Program-made: the position numbers and the translations under genes
The notes under the pieces: model-generated
Seen by the model: only the letters and a program-made list of their open reading frames with translations
What the model was told of the DNA's origin: nothing
Databases searched by the model: none
In this document: positions 10,763 to 19,795 of the stretch, in pieces
Layout of the letters: each line of letters opens with the position of its first letter
Position numbering within the stretch: the first letter of the stretch is position 1
Assembly: GCA_964388175.1 (NCBI GenBank)
Contig: CAYLYS010000006.1
Span: 1-62,200, forward strand
DNA: 62,200 nt
Reading direction: 5' to 3'
DNA from: JAITWN01 sp964388175
Lineage (GTDB): Bacteria > Pseudomonadota > Gammaproteobacteria > SZUA-140

Positions 10763-11548
10763 ATGAGCAACCCCTTGTGGATCGCGAAGACCGGACTGGA
10801 TGCGCAGCAGAATCGCATGTCGGTCATCGCCAACAATCTCGCCAACGTCAACACCACCGGCTTCAAGAAAGAGCGCGCGGTGTTCGAGGACCTGCTGTAC
10901 CAGAACGTGCGCCAGGTCGGCGCGCAGTCCTCGCAGGATTCGATGTTGCCGACCGGCCTCAATTTCGGCACCGGCGTGCGCACCATCGCCACCGAGAAGC
11001 TCTTCACCCAGGGCAACCCCGTGGAGACCGGCAATCCGCTGCACATGGCGATCGAGGGCCGCGGCTTCTTCCAGGTGCTCATGCCCGACGGCACCCAGGC
11101 CTATACCCGCGATGGTTCCTTCACCAGCGATGCCCAGGGCCAGCTGGTGACTTCCAACGGCTATGTCGTGCAGCCCGTCATCAACATCCCGGACGGCGCG
11201 CTCAGCGTCACCGTCGGCACCGACGGCGTGGTCAGCGTGATCACCCCCGGCAACGCCGCGCCGACGCAGGTCGGCACCGTGCAGCTCGCCGATTTCATCA
11301 ACGTCTCCGGCCTGCAGCCGATCGGACAGAACCTCTTCCTCGAATCGGCATCGAGCGGCGCCGCCCAGACCGGTACGCCGGGCCTGAACGGCGTCGGCCG
11401 TGTCGTGCAGGGTTCGCTCGAAGGTTCCAACATCAATGTCGTCGAAGAGCTGGTCAACATGATCGAGGCGCAGCGCGCCTACGAAATGAACTCCAAGGCC
11501 ATCAGCGCCGTCGACCGCATGCTGCAGTACGTGAACAACAATCTGTGA
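10763..11548 (+). CDS. flgG: Flagellar distal rod protein FlgG
   Basis: A 261-residue distal rod subunit, the most strongly conserved axial protein here. Visible motifs are LWIAKTGLDAQQNRMSVIAN, NVNTTGFKKERAVFEDL and the C-terminal EGSNINVVEELVNMIEAQRA. Length equals the family norm (about 261). An AGGGAGAA ribosome site precedes the ATG. Confidence 0.97.
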   Translation: MSNPLWIAKTGLDAQQNRMSVIANNLANVNTTGFKKERAVFEDLLYQNVRQVGAQSSQDSMLPTGLNFGTGVRTIATEKLFTQGNPVETGNPLHMAIEGRGFFQVLMPDGTQAYTRDGSFTSDAQGQLVTSNGYVVQPVINIPDGALSVTVGTDGVVSVITPGNAAPTQVGTVQLADFINVSGLQPIGQNLFLESASSGAAQTGTPGLNGVGRVVQGSLEGSNINVVEELVNMIEAQRAYEMNSKAISAVDRMLQYVNNNL

Positions 11549-11565
11549 GCGGGCGGAGCGTGAAC

Positions 11566-12267
11566 ATGCACAGACTGTCGCCCCTGGCCCTGATCACGGT
11601 GCTGATCGCCATCCTCGCCGCCGGCTGCGCCGGCGCGCCGCGGCACGATACCCGCATCGCGCAGAATACCTATACCTATCCCGAATATTCCGAGCGCACC
11701 ACGCCGGGGGCGATTTTCCAGACCGGCCGCGGCAGCTCGCTGTTCGAGGATGTGCGCGCGCGCCGCGTCGGCGACGTCATCACGGTGGTGCTGCTGGAAC
11801 GTACCAATGCCGCCAAGAGCGCGAGCATCAGCACCAGCAAGGACAGCTCGGTCGACGTGCAGAATCCGACCTGGTTCGGTTCGCCGTTTTCCTTCAGTTC
11901 CGGTCTGCTCGGCGGTTCCGCGCGCACGCTGGAAAACAGCCTCGGCGCCAACCGCAGCTTCAGCGGCGAGGGCGGCAGCGAGCAGAGCAATCAGTTGAGC
12001 GGCAACATCACCGCCACCGTGGTCGAGGAGCTGCCCAACGGTTATCTGCGCATCCGCGGCGAGAAGCTGATCTCGATCAACAAGGGCGATGAATACATCC
12101 GCCTCACCGGCGTGGTGCGACCGGTCGACATCCAGGCCGACAATTCCATTCTCTCCACCATGGTGGCCAACGCCGAGATCTCCTACGGCGGCACCGGCGT
12201 GCTCGCCGATGCCTCCGAGATGGGCTGGCTGGGCCGGTTCTTCAACAGCCGCTGGTGGCCGTTCTGA
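11566..12267 (+). CDS. flgH: Flagellar L-ring lipoprotein FlgH
   Basis: A 233-residue outer-membrane lipoprotein forming the L-ring bushing. The signal peptide ends in a lipobox, LAAGC, with the modified cysteine at position 21. The FlgH core (SLFEDVRARRVGDVITVVLL, then LRIRGEKLISINKGDEYIRL) is present. The ATG at 11566 is preferred; an in-frame GTG six bases upstream is possible. It follows flgG by 17 bases. Confidence 0.94.
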   Translation: MHRLSPLALITVLIAILAAGCAGAPRHDTRIAQNTYTYPEYSERTTPGAIFQTGRGSSLFEDVRARRVGDVITVVLLERTNAAKSASISTSKDSSVDVQNPTWFGSPFSFSSGLLGGSARTLENSLGANRSFSGEGGSEQSNQLSGNITATVVEELPNGYLRIRGEKLISINKGDEYIRLTGVVRPVDIQADNSILSTMVANAEISYGGTGVLADASEMGWLGRFFNSRWWPF

Positions 12268-12322
12268 TGGCCGGCCTGATATGGCCGGTCCGGGTCGGCA
12301 GCGGGCGGGAAGGAGCAGGGCG

Positions 12323-13450
12323 ATGACGGGCATGATTCTCACCGGCAGGCGGATCGCGGCGCTGGCGCTGCTGCTCGGCGGCCTGGCCGCGGCGGGGCAG
12401 GCGGCGGCCGAACGCATCAAGGACATCGCCGCGGTCGCCGGCGTGCGCAACAACCAGCTCGTCGGTTATGGACTCGTCGTCGGCCTCGACGGCACCGGCG
12501 ATCAGACCAGCCAGACGCCGTTCACCGTGCAGAGCATGCGCAATATGCTCGCGCAGTACGGCATCACGCTGCCGCCGAACGTCAATCCTCAGCTCAAGAA
12601 CGTCGCCGCGGTGACCATACACGCGACGCTGCCGCCGTTCGCCAAGCCGGGACAGCAGATCGACATCACCGTGTCCTCGCTCGGCAACGCCAAGAGCCTG
12701 CGCGGCGGCAGTCTGCTGATGGCGCCGCTGAAGGGCGCCGATGGCGCCATTTATGCCTTGGCGCAGGGCAATCTGGTCGTCGGCGGCTTCGGCGCCGAGG
12801 GCAGCGACGGTTCGCGCATCACCGTGAATGTGCCGAGCGTCGGCCGTATTCCGGGCGGCGCCACGGTCGAACGCGAGGCGCCGACCACGCTCGGCAGCGA
12901 GGATGCGCTGGTGCTCAATCTGCACCGCCAGGATTTCACCACCGCCAAGCGCGTCGCCGACGCCATCAACACCACCATGGGATCGGGAACCGCGTTCCCC
13001 ATCGACGGATCGTCGATACAGGTCTACGCGCCGCGTTCGGTGGCGCAGCGGGTGGCGTTCCTGTCCGAACTGGAGAATCTCACCCTGGAGCCGGGCATGT
13101 CCTCGGCGCGGGTGATCGTCAATTCGCGCACCGGCACGGTGGTGATCGGCAGCCATGTGCGGGTGACGCCGGCGGCGGTATCGCACGGCAGCCTGACCGT
13201 GACCATCAGCGAGCGCGCGCAGGTCAGCCAGCCCGCGCCACTGTCGCGCGGTTCCACGGTGGTGGTGCCGGAATCCGAACTGACCGTCGAACAGGATGCG
13301 AGCCGCATGTTCGTCTTCGATCCCGGTATCTCGCTCGACGAGATCGTGCGCGCCGTCAATGAAGTCGGGGCGGCGCCGGGCGATCTGGTGGCGATACTGG
13401 AAGCCCTGCGCGAGGCCGGCGCCCTGCGCGCCGAGCTGATCGTGATCTGA
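12323..13450 (+). CDS. flgI: Flagellar P-ring protein FlgI
   Basis: A 375-residue periplasmic P-ring subunit with an N-terminal signal peptide (cleavage probably after GQAAA, near residue 29). The mature protein opens ERIKDIAAVAGVRNNQLVGY, a family hallmark, and ends LREAGALRAELIVI. A GGAAGGAG ribosome site precedes the ATG. FlgA, encoded in the divergent operon, assists its assembly. Confidence 0.96.
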   Translation: MTGMILTGRRIAALALLLGGLAAAGQAAAERIKDIAAVAGVRNNQLVGYGLVVGLDGTGDQTSQTPFTVQSMRNMLAQYGITLPPNVNPQLKNVAAVTIHATLPPFAKPGQQIDITVSSLGNAKSLRGGSLLMAPLKGADGAIYALAQGNLVVGGFGAEGSDGSRITVNVPSVGRIPGGATVEREAPTTLGSEDALVLNLHRQDFTTAKRVADAINTTMGSGTAFPIDGSSIQVYAPRSVAQRVAFLSELENLTLEPGMSSARVIVNSRTGTVVIGSHVRVTPAAVSHGSLTVTISERAQVSQPAPLSRGSTVVVPESELTVEQDASRMFVFDPGISLDEIVRAVNEVGAAPGDLVAILEALREAGALRAELIVI

Positions 13451-13461
13451 GGACGCAGCCG

Positions 13462-13878
13462 ATGTCGTACGACACCAGTAGCGTCACTGGCGGCGCGATG
13501 ATGCAGGCCGATCTGCAGGGGCTGGATCAGCTGCGCCGGGCCGCGCGCGAGGAGTCGCCCGAAGCGCTGCGCGTGGCGGCGCGCCAGTTCGAGGCGCTGT
13601 TCATCAACATGATGCTGAAGAACGTGCGCGAGACCGGTTTCGGCGACGAACTGTTCGGCAGCGATCAGGAAAAACTCTACCAGGGCATGTTCGATCAGCA
13701 GTTGTCGCAGCACATGGCGCACGGCGGCGGCATCGGTCTCGCCGATCTGCTGGTCCGACAGCTGGGCGGCCAGGCGGAAGGACAGCTGGGCGGTCAGCAG
13801 AACGCACAGCCGGGTGGCGGCGCAGCGCCGGCGGCGGTCTATGCCGGCATCGAACGCACCGCGGACGAAGAGGGCTGA
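13462..13878 (+). CDS. flgJ: Rod-capping protein FlgJ, single-domain form
   Basis: A 138-residue protein with only the N-terminal rod-binding domain (ARQFEALFINMMLKNVRETG, then LYQGMFDQQLSQHMA). The C-terminal peptidoglycan hydrolase domain found in roughly 310-residue enterobacterial and pseudomonad FlgJ is absent. The last 35 residues are Gly/Gln/Ala-rich. A separate lytic enzyme would be needed to pass the rod through the wall; none is visible in this window. flgK begins three bases after its stop. Confidence 0.93.
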   Translation: MSYDTSSVTGGAMMQADLQGLDQLRRAAREESPEALRVAARQFEALFINMMLKNVRETGFGDELFGSDQEKLYQGMFDQQLSQHMAHGGGIGLADLLVRQLGGQAEGQLGGQQNAQPGGGAAPAAVYAGIERTADEEG

Positions 13879-13880
13879 GC

Positions 13881-15818
13881 ATGAGCGTGTTTGCAACGGG
13901 AGTCTCCGGTCTGCTGGCGGCGCAGCGCGCGCTGTCGGTGACCTCTCACAACATCGCCAACGTCAACACCGAGGGCTACAGCCGCCAGCGCGTCGAGCTG
14001 GCGACGCGCAGTCCGCAGCCTTTCGGCAACGATTTCATCGGCAACGGCGTCACCGTCACCACCATCCAGCGCGTCTACGACCAGTTCGCCGTGGCGAATC
14101 TGCGCACCGCCAGTTCGAGCGCCAGCCAGGCGCAGCAGTACCGCGCGCTCGCCGATCAGGTCAACAATCTGCTCGCATCCTCGGGCAGCGGCGTCATGCC
14201 GGCGCTGCAGGATTTCTTCGATGCCGTGCAGGGCGTGGCCAACAATCCCTCGTCGCAGGTCGAACGCCAGGTCATGATCAGCACCGCCAACGCCCTGGCG
14301 GCGCAGTTCCGCTATTTCGATTCCCAGCTCGACACCATGCGCAGAGACAGCAACGCGATGCTGACCAGCGCGGTCGGCGAGGTCAACAACATCACCGCCG
14401 CCATTGCCGACGTCAACCGCAAGATTTCCGATGCCGGCGCCGGCGGTCCGCCGAACGATCTGCTCGATCGCCGCGACGACCTGCTGCGCCAGCTCGCCGA
14501 GCGGGTGTCAGTGACCACCGTCATGCAGGACGACGGCAGCCTCAATGTCTTCATCGGCAACGGCCAGGCGGTGGTGGCCGGGGTCGAGGCGCGCCCGATC
14601 GCCGTCGTACCCAACGCTCATGATCCGCAGCACCTGGAAATCGCCTTCATGACCTCGTCGTCGACGCCGGTGGTGATCACCGCGCAGCTCAGCGGCGGCA
14701 AGATCGGCGGCATCCTCGAATTCCGCGGCCAGATCCTCGAGCCGGCGCAGAACGCACTCGGCCAGCTCGCCTTCGGCGTCGCCTCGACTTTCAACGAACA
14801 GCATGCCCTCGGCATGGACCTGCGCGGCGAACTCGGCGGTGATTTCTTCGTGTCCCTCGCTACCGCCGGCCCGCCCTCGAGCACCGTGGTGCTGCCGAAC
14901 GCGGGCAACAGCGGACAGCCGCCGGCCTTCGTCGATGCCGTCGTCAGCGACGGCGCCGCGCTGACCGGCAGCGAATATCGCCTCGACCGTAACGGCTCGC
15001 GCTACACCCTCACGCGTCTCAGCGACAATCAGCAGTTCACGCTCGGCGGTTTCCCCGCCGGATCGGTGACCGTGGACGGCGTGACGCTGAGCCTCAACGC
15101 CGGCGCGATCGCCGACGGCGACAGTTTCATCATCAGCCCGGTGCGCAACGCCGCGCGCAACTTCGGCGTCGCGGTCGGCGATCCGGCGCAGATCGCCGCC
15201 GCCGGGCCGCAGCGCAGCGCCGCGGCGCCCGGCAATACCGGCACCGGCACCGTCACCATGCCCGAGCTGTTCGACCGCGATGCCTATACCGGCCAGAGCT
15301 ATCGCATCGTCGCACTCGATACCGGCGGTGACGGCCAGGTCGACAGCTATTCGGTGCTCGATGCCGACGACAACGTCATCGCCGGCGGACCCTTCGTCGC
15401 CGGCGACAGCATCGAGTTCGCCGGCCTGCGCGTCACTCTCGCCGGCGCGCCGCATCCCGGCGACAGCTTCACCGTCGTTCCCAACAGTGGCGGCGTCAGC
15501 GACAACCGCAACATCCTCGCCCTGGCCGGCCTGCAAACCGCGCAGCTGCTCAACGGCGGCGTGGCGAGCTATCAATCCCTCTACAGCGGCCTGGTCGGCG
15601 ACGTCGGCAACAAGACGCAGCAGGCGCAGGTCAACGCCGCGGTGCAGGAGAGCCTGCTCAATCGCGCCGTCGAATCGCGCGAGGCGGTGTCGGGCGTCAA
15701 CCTGGACGAGGAAGCGGCCGCTATATTGCGTTATCAGCAGGCCTATCAGGCGGCGGCGCAGATCATCACCGCCGCCAATGCCATGTTCGATTCGCTGATC
15801 GCGGTGCTGCGGAGGTAA
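13881..15818 (+). CDS. flgK: Hook-filament junction protein FlgK (HAP1)
   Basis: A 645-residue junction protein. The N-terminus (LLAAQRALSVTSHNIANVNT, then GYSRQRVELATR) and the C-terminus (SGVNLDEEAAAILRYQQAYQ) are diagnostic. The middle is enlarged with Gly/Asp/Ala-rich sequence compared with the 547 residues of Salmonella. FlgN is its chaperone. flgL starts two bases after its stop. Confidence 0.95.
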   Translation: MSVFATGVSGLLAAQRALSVTSHNIANVNTEGYSRQRVELATRSPQPFGNDFIGNGVTVTTIQRVYDQFAVANLRTASSSASQAQQYRALADQVNNLLASSGSGVMPALQDFFDAVQGVANNPSSQVERQVMISTANALAAQFRYFDSQLDTMRRDSNAMLTSAVGEVNNITAAIADVNRKISDAGAGGPPNDLLDRRDDLLRQLAERVSVTTVMQDDGSLNVFIGNGQAVVAGVEARPIAVVPNAHDPQHLEIAFMTSSSTPVVITAQLSGGKIGGILEFRGQILEPAQNALGQLAFGVASTFNEQHALGMDLRGELGGDFFVSLATAGPPSSTVVLPNAGNSGQPPAFVDAVVSDGAALTGSEYRLDRNGSRYTLTRLSDNQQFTLGGFPAGSVTVDGVTLSLNAGAIADGDSFIISPVRNAARNFGVAVGDPAQIAAAGPQRSAAAPGNTGTGTVTMPELFDRDAYTGQSYRIVALDTGGDGQVDSYSVLDADDNVIAGGPFVAGDSIEFAGLRVTLAGAPHPGDSFTVVPNSGGVSDNRNILALAGLQTAQLLNGGVASYQSLYSGLVGDVGNKTQQAQVNAAVQESLLNRAVESREAVSGVNLDEEAAAILRYQQAYQAAAQIITAANAMFDSLIAVLRR

Positions 15819-15820
15819 GC

Positions 15821-17362
15821 GTGCGGATTTCCACCGGACAGATCTATAACAGCGCGCTCAATTCCCTGCTCGATCAGCAGGCGCAGGTCGCGCGCACGCA
15901 GCAGCAGATCGCGAGCGGCAAGCGCATTCTGACACCGGCCGACGATCCCGCCGGCACCGCCAGCCTGCTCGGCATCAATCAGTCGATGCAGATCACGCGG
16001 CAGCACCAGGAAAACATCACCGCGGCGCGCTCGCAGCTCGGGCAGGAGGAATCCACGCTCGGCGCCGTCAACCGCCTGCTCGACCGCGTCCGCGAGCTGG
16101 CGCTGCAGGCCAATAACGCGCCGCTGACAGGCCCCGACCGGCGCGCGATCGCGATCGAGGTCCGCCAGCAGTTCAACGATCTGCTCGGCCTCGCCAATAC
16201 CATGACGCCGGGCGGCGAATACCTCTTCGCCGGCTATCAGGGCCGCACCCAGCCGTTCTCGATCGACGCCGCCGGCAATGCCGTCTACCACGGCGACGGC
16301 GGGCAGCGTCTGGTGCAGGTCGGCCCCAACCGCCAGGTCGCCGTCAACGACGGCGGCGTCGATGTCTTCGTCGGCATTCCGCGCGGCAACGGCAGCTTCG
16401 CCGTGCTCGCCGACGGCGGCAACAGCGGTGTCGGCGTCATTTCCCGCAGCAGCGTGACCGGCGCCTACGGCGGCGAAGGCTATACCGTGCGCTTCCCGCT
16501 GGCGACCGCGGCGAGCGTGCCGCTCGCCTTCGACGATGCCGGCGGCAACGACGATCTCGGCTATGAGCTCAGCATCAATGGCGTCGCCGTCTACAGCGTC
16601 AACGCCTCGGGCACGCCGGCGGCGACGCTGGATGAGCTCGCCGATGCGATCAATCTGGAAAGCGCAGCAACCGGCGTACGCGCCGTGGTCGACGGCGACG
16701 CGCTTTACCTGGTGCACGAAAATCCGCCAGGACAGGACATCACCGTCAGCGAAACCCTGCTCGGCGCCAGCGATGGCGACGCCGACAGCGTCACCGGCTA
16801 TTTCGGTTCCGTCCTCACCGGCGCCAGCGCCGCCAGCGCGGATCTGAACTACAGCGCCAGCGCCGCCACGCGCTATCTGGTCGAGGATGCGAACGGCCAG
16901 TTCGTCGCCAGCGGCGATTATGCCGATAGGACGCGGCTGGTGTTCGGCGGCATCGAGCTCGAAATCGACGGCCTGCCGCGCAGCGGCGATGTCTTCACCG
17001 TCGAGCCGGCGGCCAGCCAGGACGTTTTCGCCACCATCGGCAATCTGCTGCGCAGCCTGGAGGCGGGCGACTCGGGCACGGCGCTCGGCAACGTCGTCAA
17101 CGAATTCCTGCTCAACGTCGATCAGGCGATGGAGAACGTGCGCGCCGTGCGCGCGGACGTCGGCTCCCGGCTCAAGGCGCTGGACGTGCAGGAAGAACTC
17201 AACGAGGATGCGCTGCTGCGTCTCGATACCTCGCGCTCGACCCTGGAAGACCTCGATTACGCCGAGGCGCTCTCGCGTTTCAGCCTGCAGATGGTCGGGC
17301 TGGAGGCGGCGCAGAAATCCTTCGTGCAGATCCAGGGGCTGTCCCTGTTCAATTATCTGTAG
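15821..17362 (+). CDS. flgL: Hook-filament junction protein FlgL (HAP3)
   Basis: A 513-residue flagellin-like junction protein starting at a GTG. The N-terminal flagellin-like part (QQIASGKRILTPADDPAGTA) and the C-terminal part (EDLDYAEALSRFSLQMVGLE) are clear. It is considerably longer than enterobacterial FlgL (about 317) because of a large insertion around residues 170-420. It is the last gene of the flgB operon. Confidence 0.94.
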   Translation: MRISTGQIYNSALNSLLDQQAQVARTQQQIASGKRILTPADDPAGTASLLGINQSMQITRQHQENITAARSQLGQEESTLGAVNRLLDRVRELALQANNAPLTGPDRRAIAIEVRQQFNDLLGLANTMTPGGEYLFAGYQGRTQPFSIDAAGNAVYHGDGGQRLVQVGPNRQVAVNDGGVDVFVGIPRGNGSFAVLADGGNSGVGVISRSSVTGAYGGEGYTVRFPLATAASVPLAFDDAGGNDDLGYELSINGVAVYSVNASGTPAATLDELADAINLESAATGVRAVVDGDALYLVHENPPGQDITVSETLLGASDGDADSVTGYFGSVLTGASAASADLNYSASAATRYLVEDANGQFVASGDYADRTRLVFGGIELEIDGLPRSGDVFTVEPAASQDVFATIGNLLRSLEAGDSGTALGNVVNEFLLNVDQAMENVRAVRADVGSRLKALDVQEELNEDALLRLDTSRSTLEDLDYAEALSRFSLQMVGLEAAQKSFVQIQGLSLFNYL

Positions 17363-17513
17363 TTTTCATCACCCGCGGCCGAGTCCGGGCCGCGCCGCGC
17401 CGTTCCGCCTTAGGGCAATGAATTCCATTCGTTTTTTTCGCCCGGTGATGGCGCCGTGCAGCCATTGCCGCGACGGGGCGCGGCGGCGCCCGGGAAGCGC
17501 GGCGGCATGGGGC

Positions 17514-17540
17514 TAAAGTCGCATTCCGCAGCGCCGATAT
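17514..17540 (+). promoter_or_regulatory. Sigma-28 (FliA) promoter of fliC
   Basis: TAAAGTCG, then 11 bases, then GCCGATAT closely matches the sigma-28 consensus TAAAGTTT-N11-GCCGATAA with exact spacing. It lies 97 bases upstream of the flagellin start, so fliC is a late gene controlled by FliA and FlgM. Confidence 0.88.
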
Positions 17541-17636
17541 GGACGGTGGGAGCGGTGAATGCTTTCACTTCGAAAGTATGTCCGCTGACGAACACACCTC
17601 CTGGCGCCGAACGCGCGCGGGAACGAGGAGAACGAA

Positions 17637-19454
17637 ATGCCACAGATCATTAATACCAATATTGCCTCGCTGAACGCGCAGCGCAATCTGAACAAGACCC
17701 AGAACGACCTGGCGACCTCGCTGCAGCGTCTGTCCTCGGGTCTGCGCATCAACAGCGCCAAGGACGACGCCGCCGGTCTGGCGATCTCCGAGCGCATGAC
17801 CACCCAGATCCGCGGCATCAACCAGGCCGTGCGCAACGCCAACGACGGCGTGTCGCTGGCGCAGACGGCGGAAGGCGCGCTCGGCGAGCTGACCAACAAC
17901 CTGCAGCGCATCCGCGAGCTGGCCGTGCAGTCCGCCAACTCCACCAACTCCGCTTCCGACCGCGCCGCGCTCGACCTCGAAGTGCAGCAGCGCCTGGCGG
18001 AAATCGACCGCATCGCCACCCAGACCTCGTTCAACGGCCTGAAAGTGCTCGACGGCAGCTTCGGCTCGGCCGCCTTCCAGATCGGCGCCAACGTCGGTGA
18101 AACCATCAGCGTCACCCTGGGCATCGAGACCAGCGTGCGCACCGCCGCCATCGGCGCGGTGGCGACGGCGCAGTCGGCTGATCTGAGCGCGATCATCAGC
18201 GAAGGTGTGGAGGAAGTCGAGGGCGTCACCGCCTCGTATACCTCCGGTTCCATCGCCGCTGCGGACTACAGCACGGTGACCGGCTCCGCTGCGTCGTATA
18301 CGACCGATACCCTCACCCCCGGCGATTTCAACGGTGTCTTCACCATCACCGCGCCGGGTGGCAACGCGTTCACGGTCGATGCCACGGGTGAGAACTTTGC
18401 CAACGTGGGTGCGCTGGCCACCTTTATCCAGAACGAGGATGGTTATGCCGATGCCGGCTTCACCGTCGCGGCTGCGGGCAACACCCTGGTATTCACGGCG
18501 TCTGAGAATGCCACTGGCAACTTCAGCTTCGGCGGCGCCCAGGGTAATCTGCTGTCGGCCGGTACCCCGGCACCTGTCGCCGGCGTGGCCGACGATACGT
18601 CAGCCAACGCCACCTTCACAGCGGTCGGTCCGAACGGCGCGGCCATCACCGTCACCCTGGACAGCGATATCACCGGTGCCGCTGATCTGGCAACGGCGAT
18701 CCAGGGTGCCGCGGGCTATGCCGGCAGCGGCTTCACCGTCGCTGTCGATCCGGACGATGCCACCCAGCTCGTGTTTACGGCCACCGACGCCGATACCGCC
18801 GGCTCCATCACCTTCGGCGGTGCCAATGCCGGCATCGTTACCACGGGTGGTTCGAGCGTGGCTGGCGTCGATGCAGTCGATGCCGTGCCGGGCGCTTCTG
18901 TCACTGTGGCCGACGACTTCAGCCTCCAGGTCGGCAGCGGCGAGGCAGTGAGCGTTGCCAACGGAACGTATACCAGCACGCAGTCGCTGGTCGATGCGAT
19001 CAATAATGCGCTGAGCGGCAGTGGCCAGGCCAGCATCAATGATGATGGCGGCATCTCCATCGTTTCGGCGGAAAGCATTACTGTCTCCGGCAGCGCCGGC
19101 CTGACCGCGCTCGGTTTCCAGGCTGAAAACGCCGCCAGCGGCAGTCTGGCTACCGCCAATGTGTCAACCGCCACCGCCGCCAACGACACCATCCTGCGCA
19201 TCGACTCGGCGCTGACCGACGTCAACAATCTGCGCAGCACCTTCGGTGCCATCCAGAACCGCTTCGAATCCACGATCGCCAACCTGCAGGCCGTGTCGGA
19301 GAATCTCTCCGCCGCCCGCTCGCGCATCATGGATGCCGACTTCGCCCAGGAAACCGCCGCGCTCACCCGCGCGCAGATCCTGCAGCAGGCCGGTGTGGCG
19401 ATTCTGTCCCAAGCCAATTCGCTGCCGCAGCTTGCGCTCTCGCTGCTGCAGTAA
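17637..19454 (+). CDS. fliC: Flagellin FliC
   Basis: A 605-residue filament subunit. The conserved D0/D1 ends are clear: INTNIASLNAQRNLNKTQND and RLSSGLRINSAKDDAAGLAI at the start, and SRIMDADFAQETAALTRAQI with QANSLPQLALSLLQ at the end. The variable surface region (about 190-500) contains two related units of about 85-90 residues (about 234-320 and 326-416), sharing FTxxxPxG, a LAT-I-DGYA-like helix, GFTVA, LVFTA, FGGA-xG and VAGV in the same order. Codon use is less biased there than in the ends. Its own sigma-28 promoter lies before it and a strong terminator after it. Confidence 0.96.
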   Translation: MPQIINTNIASLNAQRNLNKTQNDLATSLQRLSSGLRINSAKDDAAGLAISERMTTQIRGINQAVRNANDGVSLAQTAEGALGELTNNLQRIRELAVQSANSTNSASDRAALDLEVQQRLAEIDRIATQTSFNGLKVLDGSFGSAAFQIGANVGETISVTLGIETSVRTAAIGAVATAQSADLSAIISEGVEEVEGVTASYTSGSIAAADYSTVTGSAASYTTDTLTPGDFNGVFTITAPGGNAFTVDATGENFANVGALATFIQNEDGYADAGFTVAAAGNTLVFTASENATGNFSFGGAQGNLLSAGTPAPVAGVADDTSANATFTAVGPNGAAITVTLDSDITGAADLATAIQGAAGYAGSGFTVAVDPDDATQLVFTATDADTAGSITFGGANAGIVTTGGSSVAGVDAVDAVPGASVTVADDFSLQVGSGEAVSVANGTYTSTQSLVDAINNALSGSGQASINDDGGISIVSAESITVSGSAGLTALGFQAENAASGSLATANVSTATAANDTILRIDSALTDVNNLRSTFGAIQNRFESTIANLQAVSENLSAARSRIMDADFAQETAALTRAQILQQAGVAILSQANSLPQLALSLLQ

Positions 19455-19464
19455 GGCTGAGTTC

Positions 19465-19502
19465 GGCCGGCCCGGACAGTTCTGTCCGGGCCGGCCTTTT
19501 TT
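19465..19502 (+). terminator. Strong rho-independent terminator after fliC
   Basis: A stem of 14 GC-rich pairs (GGCCGGCCCGGACA and its complement) with a 4-base loop GTTC is followed by six T residues, ten bases after the fliC stop. It isolates the highly expressed flagellin gene from fliD. Confidence 0.92.
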
Positions 19503-19678
19503 GTTGTGGCGGGAGCGGCATGACCGTGTCCGCCGGGCGGCAAGAAATTTCCTCGTTTGCCGCCCGCTGTGCCAGGATCGGCCGCCGTTGCCGGCGGTGT
19601 TGCCGGCTTGCGCCGCGGCAATCGTCGCCCTGCGTTCCGACTGCGCGCCGCGAACGGGCCGCGGCATCGTGAACGAAA

Positions 19679-19694
19679 TGGCCCTGTATTTGCA
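19679..19694 (+). promoter_or_regulatory. Sigma-54 promoter for fliDST
   Basis: TGGCCC-TGTAT-TTGCA has GG at 19680 and GC at 19692, the required 12-base offset. It lies about 100 bases before fliD, in an AT-richer stretch after the fliC terminator. Confidence 0.65.
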
Positions 19695-19795
19695 TTTATA
19701 TGCAACGAGTAAACGAGCATCTCGTTGGTATCGGATAGACGGTTTCCATCACGGACGGCATTCGGATCCGTTCAGCGCATGAGGATCATGACGGC

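Noticed and set aside
19680..19750. A sigma-28 promoter before fliD (TAAACGAG near 19707)
   Set aside because: The -35-like box is followed at the required distance by TATCGGAT, which does not match GCCGATAA; the sigma-54 box just upstream fits better.
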